Shown: positions 25,567-33,693 of the stretch, in pieces | Layout: the number at the start of each line of letters is the position of its first letter | How positions within the stretch are numbered: position 1 is the first letter of the stretch | Source: Chitinophagaceae bacterium | Lineage (GTDB): Bacteria; Bacteroidota; Bacteroidia; Chitinophagales; Chitinophagaceae | NCBI GenBank assembly: GCA_025924755.1 | Contig: JAICHT010000002.1 | Span: forward strand, 1-35,608 | Direction of reading: 5' to 3' | DNA: 35,608 nucleotides | Notes under the pieces: generated by a model | Databases searched by the model: none | Seen by the model: only the letters and a program-made list of their open reading frames with translations | Told to the model about the DNA's origin: nothing | Made by a program: the position numbers and the translations under genes

Positions 25567-26967
25567 TTAACTTAAAAATTCTCTTACATCGGTTACTACG
25601 CCTGTAATGGCTGCGGCAGCGGCTGTTAACGGGCTGGCCAATAAAGTTCGGGCTCCGGCGCCCTGCCTCCCTTCAAAGTTTCTATTGCTGGTAGAAATGC
25701 AATATTCACCTGCCGGCACCTTATCTTCGTTCATGCCTAAACAGGCGCTGCATCCTGCTTGTCTTACTTCGAAACCCGCTTCTTCAAATATCTGGTTCAG
25801 GCCTTCTGCCTTGGCTTGTGCCGCCACTTGTTGCGATCCGGGCACAATCATTACTTTTACATGCTCATTTTTTTTCTTGCCTTTTACCATATCAGCTACC
25901 AGCCGTAAATCCTCAATTCTCGAATTGGTGCAGCTACCTATAAATACATTTTGCACCCGCATTCCTTTTAACGGCTTTCCTTCCTCAAGGCCCATATACT
26001 GAAGCGCTTTGATAATGTTTTTCCGTTCACCTTCGGGCAGGGTTTCCGTAGCAGGAATTAAACTGTTAATAGCCATACCCAGGCCCGGATTGGTTCCATA
26101 GGTAATCATCGGCTCAATATCCGCAGCATTGATTGTTATTTCTTTATCAATCACGGCATCTGCATCGCTGTAAAGTTCTTTCCATTGCGCCACTTTCTTT
26201 TCCCATTCTTCACCCTGAGGTGCAAACGGACGACCTTTCAGATATTCAAATGTAGTTTCGTCCGGAGCAATCATTCCGCCACGGGCGCCCATTTCAATAC
26301 TCATATTGCAAACCGTCATACGGGCTTCCATGCTAAGAGAACGAATAGCCGAACCTGCATACTCTACAAAATAACCGGTAGCGCCGCTGGCAGATATAAG
26401 CGATATAATATAAAGAATAATATCTTTTGAAACGACTCCTTTATTGAGTTCGCCTTCCACGTTGATGCGCATGCGCTTTGGCTTCATTTGCAACAAGCAT
26501 TGCGATGCAAAAACCATTTCTACTTCGCTGGTGCCAATGCCAAAAGCAATAGAGCCGAAAGCGCCGTGTGTAGAGGTATGACTATCGCCACATACAATGG
26601 TCATACCCGGTTGCGTAATGCCCAACTCAGGACCAATCACATGTACGATGCCCTGGAAGGGATGCCCAAGGCCATATAATTCAAGACCAAATTTTTTACA
26701 ATTTTCAATTAACTGGTCTACCTGGTGTTTGGATAATTGATCTCTTATAGGTAAGTGCTGGTTGATAGTAGGCACATTATGATCGGCAGTTGCTACTATT
26801 TGCTGCGGCCTGAATAAAGGAAGTCTTCGCTTCTCCAAACCTGCAAACGCCTGCGGAGAAGTTACTTCGTGTATAAAATGCTTATCAATATACAATACAT
26901 CCGGGCCGCCCGGAATGGACTTTACCACATGCTTATCCCAAATCTTTTCAAATAGTGTTTTTGCCAT
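25567..26967 (-). CDS. leuC: 3-isopropylmalate dehydratase, large subunit
   Basis: LeuC carries the catalytic [4Fe-4S] cluster. The ligands are visible at Cys346 (IGSCTNSR), Cys406 and Cys409 (AGCSACLGMNED). CGDSHTSTHGAFG (126-138) and MGARGGMIAPDETT (226-239) are further family motifs. The length of 466 aa is normal for the bacterial leucine enzyme. It follows leuA by 9 nt and precedes leuD by 4 nt. Confidence 0.97.
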   Translation of the reverse strand: MAKTLFEKIWDKHVVKSIPGGPDVLYIDKHFIHEVTSPQAFAGLEKRRLPLFRPQQIVATADHNVPTINQHLPIRDQLSKHQVDQLIENCKKFGLELYGLGHPFQGIVHVIGPELGITQPGMTIVCGDSHTSTHGAFGSIAFGIGTSEVEMVFASQCLLQMKPKRMRINVEGELNKGVVSKDIILYIISLISASGATGYFVEYAGSAIRSLSMEARMTVCNMSIEMGARGGMIAPDETTFEYLKGRPFAPQGEEWEKKVAQWKELYSDADAVIDKEITINAADIEPMITYGTNPGLGMAINSLIPATETLPEGERKNIIKALQYMGLEEGKPLKGMRVQNVFIGSCTNSRIEDLRLVADMVKGKKKNEHVKVMIVPGSQQVAAQAKAEGLNQIFEEAGFEVRQAGCSACLGMNEDKVPAGEYCISTSNRNFEGRQGAGARTLLASPLTAAAAAITGVVTDVREFLS

Positions 26968-26976
26968 AGGTCGTTT

Positions 26977-28149
26977 TTATGCGATGCTTGCAGTTTCTGG
27001 TTGATGTTGCTGTGCCAATTGCACCAGGTCTTCTTCTCTTACTTCTTTTTTAGAATCGGCTACTTTCAAAAATGCTTCATACAATACATCAATATCATTA
27101 CGGGTATATTGATATCCCAGTTTTTGAAAACGATAGGCTAGTGCACTGCGGCCGCTCCGGGCTGTCAATACAATCTTGCTTTGCTCTGCGCCTACTTCTT
27201 CCGGGTTGATCGTTTCATAAGTTTGCGCATCTTTTAAAAAGCCATCCTGGTGAATACCGGAGGAATGTGAAAACGCATTGGCACCTACAATGGCCTTATT
27301 AGGTTGCACCGGCATCCGCATTATTTCTGAAACCTGCCTGCTGAGCGGGTTTAAGCCTTTTGCATTAATATTAGTATAGTAGCCCAGATCTTTATGTTGT
27401 TTTAATATCATGACAACTTCTTCCAGCGAAGTATTGCCAGCTCTTTCGCCCAGGCCGTTCATAGTACACTCAATTTGCCGTGCGCCATTCATAACACCCG
27501 AAATAGAATTTGCCGTGGCCAATCCAAGGTCGTTATGGCAATGGCAGGAGATGATGGCTTTATCAATATTAGGAACATTATTTACCAGGAATGCTATTTT
27601 TTCACCATATTGATTTGGCAGGCAATAACCTGTAGTATCCGGAATATTAACGGTAGTAGCCCCTGCTGCAATTACCGCTTCAATCACACGGGCCAGGTAT
27701 TCGTTCTCGGTTCTGCCGGCATCTTCTGCATAAAACTCCACATCGTCGGTAAAGTTGCGTGCCCATTTTACACACTGCACCGCCCTTTTTAAAATATCTT
27801 CGCGAGTAGAATTGAATTTACTTTTTATATGATAGTCTGATGTGCCAATACCGGTGTGTATCCGGCAATGACGGGCCGGCTTTAAAGCCTGTGCCGCTAC
27901 TTCAATATCTTTTTGTACGGCACGGCTAAGGCCGCATACGGTGGCGTTTTTTACGATAGCTGCAATACGGCTTACCGATTCAAAATCGCCTGGGCTGGAT
28001 ATAGGAAACCCCGCCTCGATGATATCAACTCCTAAAGCTTCCAACTGCAACGCTAACTCCAGCTTTTCGGTAGTATTCAGTTTGCAACCGGGTACTTGTT
28101 CACCGTCGCGCAGCGTGGTATCAAAAATATATACTTTGTTTTGTGCCAT
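26977..28149 (-). CDS. leuA: 2-isopropylmalate synthase, short form
   Basis: LeuA condenses acetyl-CoA with 2-oxoisovalerate, the committed step to leucine. From the ATG at 28147-28149 it has 390 aa. It shows FDTTLRDGEQVPG (9-21) with catalytic Arg14/Asp15, and the metal histidines 203 and 205 in SCHCHNDLGLA. A 24-codon extension to a TTG at 28221 is open but unlikely. The protein stops after the catalytic and accessory helices (VREEDLVQLAQ...), so the C-terminal leucine-binding domain of the 500-aa enzymes is missing. Homocitrate synthase-like relatives share the fold, but the adjacent leuCDB make leucine synthesis the best call. It is the first gene of the operon, and the 200 nt upstream contains no ATG-started leader ORF and no terminator. 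Confidence 0.93.
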   Translation of the reverse strand: MAQNKVYIFDTTLRDGEQVPGCKLNTTEKLELALQLEALGVDIIEAGFPISSPGDFESVSRIAAIVKNATVCGLSRAVQKDIEVAAQALKPARHCRIHTGIGTSDYHIKSKFNSTREDILKRAVQCVKWARNFTDDVEFYAEDAGRTENEYLARVIEAVIAAGATTVNIPDTTGYCLPNQYGEKIAFLVNNVPNIDKAIISCHCHNDLGLATANSISGVMNGARQIECTMNGLGERAGNTSLEEVVMILKQHKDLGYYTNINAKGLNPLSRQVSEIMRMPVQPNKAIVGANAFSHSSGIHQDGFLKDAQTYETINPEEVGAEQSKIVLTARSGRSALAYRFQKLGYQYTRNDIDVLYEAFLKVADSKKEVREEDLVQLAQQHQPETASIA

Positions 28150-28352
28150 AAGAAATTGAAATAAGGGGTAAAAAATGATGGCTAAATTTGCTATTAATTT
28201 CCTAACAGCACTATAACACAACCTTCCCTTTCAAATTTCGTTCAATTAATAGGGTGGCCGTATATAAAATAGTGTCAATTTTACGTTAGCGAAAGGAGTT
28301 AAAAGTTGTTAAAGTGCTTTACAGGCCTGATTTGTAGAAAAATTTATTTACG

Positions 28353-29690
28353 ATGCCCAACCGCTCTACTGATACCTTATATCAATTGATCCGCTCCCTG
28401 CAAAAGTCGGAAAAGCGTAATTTTAAGCTGTATGTAAATCGAAATTCGTCGAACGAAGATCTGAAAATAGTACAATTGTTTGATGCGCTGGACCGCATGA
28501 ATGAGTATGATGAAGAGGCATTGCTCCGGCGGGCACCTTCTATAAAAAAGCAGCAATTATCTAATATCAAAGCACACCTGTATAAACAGATACTGGCCAG
28601 CCTGCGGTTGCTGGAAAGCGAAGAAAATATCGATATTCAATTACATGAGCAACTGGATTATGCCCGCATCCTGTATAATAAAGGATTGTATCATCAAAGC
28701 TTAAAAATACTTGACAAAATAAAGGAACACGCCAAAGCTACCAACCAGCTTAGCTTTTTGATGCAGGTATTGTTTTTAGAAAAAAAGATTGAATCGCTGC
28801 ATATTACCCGAAGTATGCAGGACCGTGCCGACCAACTTACCAGCGAAGCGGATAACGTAAACGAACACTTAACGGCCATTACAAAACTATCAAACCTGGC
28901 CCTGCAGCTATACAGTTGGTATATTAAAAACGGCCATGCCCGCAATGAAGCTGATGAAATATCTATTACCCGGTTTTTTAAAGAAAACCTGCCCGCGGAA
29001 TCATTTAATAAAAAGGGTTTTTACGAGGAGTTATATTTATCGCAAAGCTATTGCTGGTATGCTTTCATTCGACAGGATTTCTTAATGTATTACCGCTATA
29101 CGCAAAGATGGGTGGATGTATTTTACGAGCAGCCTTTTATGATTGATATTGAAACAGCTCATTTTATAAAGGGGCTGCATAATTTAATAAGTGCACATTT
29201 TGATTTACTGAATTATAAGAAGTTTGATGATACCTTAATAAAGTTTGAAGCATTTGCAGCTTCGCCTACGGTTACTGAAAACGACAACAACCGCATACAG
29301 GTTTTTGTGTATTTGTATATAGCAAAAATTAACCAGCATTTTTTGCACGGCACCTTTACCGAAGGATTAAAACTGGTGCCTTACATTGAAGAAAAGCTGG
29401 TGGAGTATCTGTTATACCTGGATCGCCACCGCATATTGGTCTTTTATTACAAAATAGCTTCATTATATTTTGGCAGCGGCGATTATGGAAGAACGATAGA
29501 TTATCTCAATAAGATCATTAACTGGAAAGTTGATTTGCGAACCGACCTGCAATGCTATGCCCGGTTGCTGCATTTGATTGCTCATTATGAGTTAGGTAAT
29601 TTTGAAATATTAGAATATCTTATCAAATCGGTTTATCGCTTTATGGCCAAGCTGGGTAATTTAAGTGTAGTGGAAGAAGAGATATTTTAA
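28353..29690 (+). CDS. Helical-repeat (TPR-like) protein of unknown function, cut by an in-frame stop
   Basis: The 445-residue product starts MPNRSTDTLYQLIRSLQKSEKRNFKLY. It is almost wholly predicted helical, with paired helices such as ILYNKGLYHQSLKILDKIKEHAKAT and IASLYFGSGDYGRTIDYLNKIINWK that look like TPR-type repeats. There is no signal peptide or membrane segment. I recognise the opening as a family widespread in Bacteroidetes, without known function. The frame meets TAA at 29688-29690, but the same frame continues open for another 71 codons. The full gene is therefore probably 28353-29906 (about 517 aa) with a nonsense change or a sequencing error. It is divergent from leuA and shares a 203-nt promoter region with it. 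Confidence 0.7.
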   Translation: MPNRSTDTLYQLIRSLQKSEKRNFKLYVNRNSSNEDLKIVQLFDALDRMNEYDEEALLRRAPSIKKQQLSNIKAHLYKQILASLRLLESEENIDIQLHEQLDYARILYNKGLYHQSLKILDKIKEHAKATNQLSFLMQVLFLEKKIESLHITRSMQDRADQLTSEADNVNEHLTAITKLSNLALQLYSWYIKNGHARNEADEISITRFFKENLPAESFNKKGFYEELYLSQSYCWYAFIRQDFLMYYRYTQRWVDVFYEQPFMIDIETAHFIKGLHNLISAHFDLLNYKKFDDTLIKFEAFAASPTVTENDNNRIQVFVYLYIAKINQHFLHGTFTEGLKLVPYIEEKLVEYLLYLDRHRILVFYYKIASLYFGSGDYGRTIDYLNKIINWKVDLRTDLQCYARLLHLIAHYELGNFEILEYLIKSVYRFMAKLGNLSVVEEEIF

Positions 29691-29906
29691 TTTCTGCGCA
29701 ACTCCTTTCATTTATCGGCCCGGCAGTTAAAACCTGAATTTGAAAAACTGCTGTGCCGGTTAAAGCAAATTGAGAACAGCCGTTTTGAAACCCGCGCTTT
29801 CGCTTATCTTGATATTATTTCGTGGCTGGAAAGTAAAATAAGCAGCAAGCCAGTACAAGATATTATCCGTGAAAAATATATAAATGCATCCGAAAAACGG
29901 AAGTAA
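29691..29906 (+). pseudogene. Detached C-terminal part of the helical-repeat gene
   Basis: Directly after the TAA the same frame encodes 71 codons beginning FLRNSFHLSARQLKPEFEKL, then ARAFAYLD-like helical sequence (RFETRAFAYLDIISWLESK) and a basic end (ASEKRK) before TAA at 29904-29906. Composition and helical pattern match the preceding protein, and no frameshift is needed to join them. There is no ATG near the beginning, so it is unlikely to be translated alone. One base change (for example AAA, CAA or GAA to TAA) explains the break. Confidence 0.7.
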
Positions 29907-30001
29907 GCAGATTAATATCCTTCATTAATGAATAGCTGCTTAATTTTATAACAGTTTAGTCGTACCACAGGTATGAATTCCTTAACCATAATCTTGATAC
30001 A

Positions 30002-31075
30002 ATGAAAAACGCTTTTTCTTTGCCTGATACATACGCCTTTCAGCAAACTATTGATGACAAACCTACCAATTTATATATTCTTAAAAAGGGCAACCTGCAA
30101 GCTGCTATTACCAATTTTGGCGGCAGGCTGGTTAGTTTATTAGTGCCGGACCGCAAGAATATTTTAACCGATGTGTTAGTGGGTTTTGATAGCGTTAGCG
30201 ATTATCAAAAATCTACCGAACCGTACTATGGTGCTACCATTGGCCGCTATGGCAACCGGATAGCAAACGGCAAGTTTACCTTAGACGGGCATGCGTATAC
30301 GCTGGCAATTAATAATGGTCCTAACAGCCTGCACGGTGGTATAAAGGGTTTTCAATATGTGGTGTGGGATGCCGAACAGGTAAATGAATATACGCTGCAG
30401 CTTAGCTATGTATCAAAAGACGGCGAAGAAGGATATCCGGGAAACCTGCACGTAAAAATTATTTTTTCATTAACCGACCGCAATGAATTGCATATTGCCT
30501 ATGAAGCTACTACAGATAAACCTACAGTCATTAACCTTACTAACCACGCCTATTACAATTTAAACGGGCAGGGGAGTGGAACTATATTAAACCATCTTTT
30601 GCAAATTAACGCCGATGCATATACGCCGGTGAATGATACGCTGATTCCATTTGGAACAATAATGCCTGTAGCCAATACGCCATTTGATTTTACAAAGCAA
30701 ACGGTTATTGGCTCAAGAATAAATAAGGATAATGAGCAATTAAAAAATGGCAAGGGATACGACCATAATTTTGTAATAAACGGGGCAGCGGATGCTGTGA
30801 AATTTACCGCCCGTGCCGTTGGCAATGAAACCGGCATTACAATGGAAGTGTTTACCCGCGAGCCTGGCGTACAGTTTTATACCGGCAACTTTATGAAAGG
30901 GGAAAACCAAATCAAAGGAGGGTATATGGATGATTATCGTACTGCTTTTTGCCTGGAAACACAGCATTATCCGGATTCACCAAACCAACCCAATTTTCCT
31001 TCTACGGTTTTAAATCCGGGTGAAGTGTATCATACCGAAACCCTATACCGGTTTTCAGCAACGAATATGGATTAA
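30002..31075 (+). CDS. galM: Aldose 1-epimerase (mutarotase)
   Basis: GalM interconverts alpha and beta anomers of galactose and glucose, supplying the alpha form used by galactokinase. The 357-aa protein has the substrate histidines His111 (NSLHGG) and His182 (LTNHAYYNLNG) and the base Glu319 (FCLETQHYPDSPNQP). The absence of a signal peptide indicates a cytoplasmic enzyme, unlike the lipoprotein forms found in many Bacteroidetes. Its stop codon directly abuts the stop of galK on the other strand, so the two functionally linked genes converge rather than forming an operon. Confidence 0.95.
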   Translation: MKNAFSLPDTYAFQQTIDDKPTNLYILKKGNLQAAITNFGGRLVSLLVPDRKNILTDVLVGFDSVSDYQKSTEPYYGATIGRYGNRIANGKFTLDGHAYTLAINNGPNSLHGGIKGFQYVVWDAEQVNEYTLQLSYVSKDGEEGYPGNLHVKIIFSLTDRNELHIAYEATTDKPTVINLTNHAYYNLNGQGSGTILNHLLQINADAYTPVNDTLIPFGTIMPVANTPFDFTKQTVIGSRINKDNEQLKNGKGYDHNFVINGAADAVKFTARAVGNETGITMEVFTREPGVQFYTGNFMKGENQIKGGYMDDYRTAFCLETQHYPDSPNQPNFPSTVLNPGEVYHTETLYRFSATNMD

Positions 31076-32263
31076 CTATTGCGCAACCAGGCTGGTGCCT
31101 TGTTCTATTTCAGCAATATAGTAGGTAAGATCCAGTGCCATGGCTTGTTTATAGGCTTTAGTAATATCAGCAGCCAGGCCGTCGATGGCCTCATTTTTTA
31201 TGATATTGATGGTGCAGCCACCAAAGCCACCACCCATCATACGGGCGCCTAATACGGCCAGATTGCCTTTTACATAATCCACCAAAAAATCCAGTTCTTT
31301 GCAGCTTACTCCATATTCTTTACTCAGTCCCTCGTGCGTTTGAAACATCTTTTGGCCCAAAGCGGCAATATCACCTTTTTTTAAATCTTCACAACCGTTC
31401 AGCAGCCGCTGTATTTCTTCTACCACATATTTGCACCTCCGGTAAATTATTTCATCTTTTGGTTTCACATATTGGTTCAGCATTTCCATTGTAGCATCTC
31501 TCAGGCTGTTTACCTGCGGATGGCGTTCTTTAATCCACGCTACGCCTTGTTCACACTGCTGTCTTCTAACATTATATTCTGAAGAAGCCAATGAGTGCTC
31601 CACATTTGTGTTAAACAGCACGAGCTTCATATTGTGAAGTTGAAAGGGGACATATTCATGTTGGAGCGACCGGCAATCCAGTTTTATTACATGATCTTTT
31701 TTACCAAACATGGAAGCAAACATATCCATAATGCCTACCCGCACTCCGGCAAAACTGTGCTCTGCTTTTTGAGCCATTTTTACCATTTCCATTTTATCAA
31801 TACCTAACGAGAACAATTCGTTTAGCGCAAAAGCTGTAGCGCATTCTACCGCGGCGGATGAAGAAAGTCCGGCGCCGATTGGCACATCGCCATCAAGCGC
31901 CAGGTTGAAACCATTGATAGGATGCCCATTTTTTACCAGTTGATCTACCACACCCAGCACATAAGTAGCCCAGCCTTTTACGGGTTTAATATCGGCCAGA
32001 TTTACTTGGAGGGTTTCATCAAAATCTACGGAATATAAATGAATGGTTTTATCGGTTCGGGTGCTAACCGCTACATAAATAGCTTTATCAATGGCGCCGG
32101 GCAAAACAAAGCCTTCATTATAGTCCGTATGCTCACCAATGATATTTACCCGGCCCGGAGAGCGGATAACCAACGGCTTCGCTTTAAAAAGCGCTTCAAA
32201 CTTCTGTTGAACCTTATCGGCCATAGGGCGGTTGATATCCTGCGGTTGCTGCATGCGTTTCAT
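31076..32263 (-). CDS. galK: Galactokinase
   Basis: GalK phosphorylates alpha-D-galactose to galactose 1-phosphate, entering the Leloir pathway. It is a GHMP kinase: motif 1 PGRVNIIGEHTDYNEG (36-51) includes the galactokinase signature, motif 2 is PIGAGLSSSAAVE (128-140), and motif 3 near the C-terminus is GARMMGGGFGGC. The 395-aa length is normal. Starts at Met1 (32263), Met4 (32254) or Met14 (32224) are all possible. It converges on galM with no base between the stop codons. galT and galE are not in the window. A short palindrome sits 14 nt upstream. Confidence 0.95.
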   Translation of the reverse strand: MKRMQQPQDINRPMADKVQQKFEALFKAKPLVIRSPGRVNIIGEHTDYNEGFVLPGAIDKAIYVAVSTRTDKTIHLYSVDFDETLQVNLADIKPVKGWATYVLGVVDQLVKNGHPINGFNLALDGDVPIGAGLSSSAAVECATAFALNELFSLGIDKMEMVKMAQKAEHSFAGVRVGIMDMFASMFGKKDHVIKLDCRSLQHEYVPFQLHNMKLVLFNTNVEHSLASSEYNVRRQQCEQGVAWIKERHPQVNSLRDATMEMLNQYVKPKDEIIYRRCKYVVEEIQRLLNGCEDLKKGDIAALGQKMFQTHEGLSKEYGVSCKELDFLVDYVKGNLAVLGARMMGGGFGGCTINIIKNEAIDGLAADITKAYKQAMALDLTYYIAEIEQGTSLVAQ

Positions 32264-32276
32264 TTTATAAGAGGGT

Positions 32277-32292
32277 GAAAGTTAATACTTTC
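32277..32292. promoter_or_regulatory. Palindrome just upstream of galK
   Basis: GAAAGT and ACTTTC flank TAAT, a perfect 6-bp inverted repeat (GTG and CAC outside it also match with one offset). It is 14 nt before the galK start, a place where an operator or 5'-UTR hairpin could act. No known regulator motif is recognised. Confidence 0.3.
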
Positions 32293-32424
32293 CACAGAGA
32301 TTCCGGCGATAGAATCTTCGATATTATCGGTCTCGTCTGCTATATTTTCTGTTTCAACGACAAAAAACCAATTTAACACGATTTAAGGATTGCATTTGTG
32401 CAACTTTCCCATTATTTTGAGTTC

Positions 32425-32445
32425 TAATTCTAAAGAACAGAATTA
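32425..32445. promoter_or_regulatory. Inverted repeat upstream of the glycoside hydrolase
   Basis: TAATTCT and AGAATTA form a perfect 7-bp inverted repeat with a 7-nt spacer, 27 nt before the ATG at 32473. A shorter palindrome TTCTAAAGAA lies inside it. It could be an operator; the AT-rich composition makes chance symmetry more likely than usual. Confidence 0.3.
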
Positions 32446-32472
32446 AAATTTATTATCCAAATTATCCCTACT

Positions 32473-33612
32473 ATGTTACCTACTAAAACATTGCACTCCG
32501 TTCCGGAAAACGATCCTGATCTTCATAAGCGATGGTCTGAAGAAAAAGCGACCGCCTGGTTTGAAAAAAATGGCTGGATGGTAGGCTGTAATTACATTCC
32601 TCATTCGGCTATCAACCAATTGGAAATGTGGCAGGCAGAAACGTTCGATCCATTTTTAATTGATAAAGAATTGAGCTGGGCTGCTGGTTTGGGTTTTAAT
32701 ACCGTACGCGTTTTTTTGCACGATCTGCTATGGCAACAGGATTCGGCCGGGTTCTTACAACGCATTGATCAATTTTTGGCTATTGCCCATAAGTATAATA
32801 TCAGAACCATGCTGGTGCTTTTTGACGCCGTATGGGATCCCCATCCAAAACTGGGTAAGCAGCCGGAGCCACGGCACAACGTACACAATTCGGGCTGGGT
32901 GCAGTCTCCGGGCTATCATGTTTTAAATGATGCCAATCGGTACGATGAATTACACAGCTATGTACATGGTATTGTAAGTCATTTTAAAGATGATGAGCGG
33001 GTGCTGATATGGGATTTATTTAATGAGCCCGATAATATGAACCTGGCCAGCTATAAAGATGATAGCTATGCGGCAGATAAAGCGGCTTTGTCTATGAAAT
33101 TGCTGAAGAAAACCATTGGCTGGGTAAGAAGTATCGATCCATCGCAACCCATTACTATGGCACCTTGGCAATACGACTGGAGCGATCATGACAAGCTTAC
33201 GGACCTGGATAACTATATGTTCAGCCATGCCGATATTATCAGCTTTCATTGCTATGAAAAAAGGCACGGGATCAAGAAAAGAATCTTACAGTTAAAACGC
33301 TACAACCGGCCCATGATGTGTACGGAATATATGTCGCGCCAGTCCGGAAGTACATTTCAAAAAATATTGCCGGTATTAAAAAAGCATAATGTAGGTGCTT
33401 ACAACTGGGGATTTGTAGCCGGTAAAACGCAAACACATTGCCCATGGGATTCCTGGCAGAAAAAATATAAAAAAGAACCTAAGGTTTGGTTTCATGATGT
33501 CTTCCGCTCTAATGGCGAACCGTTTGATGCCGAAGAAATTACTTTTTTGAAAAAGATTACTAAAAAAGAAACCCGGATTAAAACCAGGGCCAACTATCAA
33601 AAAGTAGCTTAG
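32473..33612 (+). CDS. Clan GH-A glycoside hydrolase (cellulase/GH5-like), no signal peptide
   Basis: The 379-aa protein looks like a TIM-barrel glycosidase. The likely acid/base is Glu185 in IWDLFNEPDN, and the likely nucleophile is Glu285 in PMMCTEYMSR. An early strand reads GFNTVRVFLHDLLW, and WGFVAGKTQ (312-320) forms the last aromatic strand. Related Bacteroidetes proteins are often labelled cellulase-family or 1,4-beta-xylanase, but the substrate cannot be read from sequence. The N-terminus MLPTKTLHSVPENDP has no hydrophobic segment, so the enzyme should stay in the cytoplasm, where it could act on imported oligosaccharides or small glycosides. The galactose genes next door hint at, but do not prove, a galactose- or mannose-containing substrate. 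It ends at a strong bidirectional terminator. Confidence 0.82.
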   Translation: MLPTKTLHSVPENDPDLHKRWSEEKATAWFEKNGWMVGCNYIPHSAINQLEMWQAETFDPFLIDKELSWAAGLGFNTVRVFLHDLLWQQDSAGFLQRIDQFLAIAHKYNIRTMLVLFDAVWDPHPKLGKQPEPRHNVHNSGWVQSPGYHVLNDANRYDELHSYVHGIVSHFKDDERVLIWDLFNEPDNMNLASYKDDSYAADKAALSMKLLKKTIGWVRSIDPSQPITMAPWQYDWSDHDKLTDLDNYMFSHADIISFHCYEKRHGIKKRILQLKRYNRPMMCTEYMSRQSGSTFQKILPVLKKHNVGAYNWGFVAGKTQTHCPWDSWQKKYKKEPKVWFHDVFRSNGEPFDAEEITFLKKITKKETRIKTRANYQKVA

Positions 33613-33635
33613 TAGCTTTTTTTATACAACTTTAA

Positions 33636-33676
33636 GCAACAAAAAAGCACTAATCCATTAGTGCTTTTTTTGTTGC
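33636..33676. terminator. Bidirectional terminator between the glycoside hydrolase and aldo/keto reductase genes
   Basis: GCAACAAAAAAGCACTAA pairs with TTAGTGCTTTTTTTGTTGC around TCCA, 18 bp with one extra T. The inner GCACTAA/TTAGTGC stem is followed by a T-run on both strands. It serves the two converging genes, 24 nt after one stop and 18 nt from the other. Confidence 0.9.
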
Positions 33677-33693
33677 TACAAAAAGAAAGTCTG

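Noticed and set aside
25607..26002. 131-codon open frame antisense to leuC, and similar frames antisense to amt, gltB, ilvA and leuA
   Set aside because: They mirror strongly conserved genes on the other strand, show no family motifs, and their composition follows the sense codons.
28150..28352. Leu-rich leader peptide upstream of leuA
   Set aside because: There is no ATG on the minus strand in this spacer and no terminator hairpin; the only open frame is the in-frame TTG extension of leuA itself.
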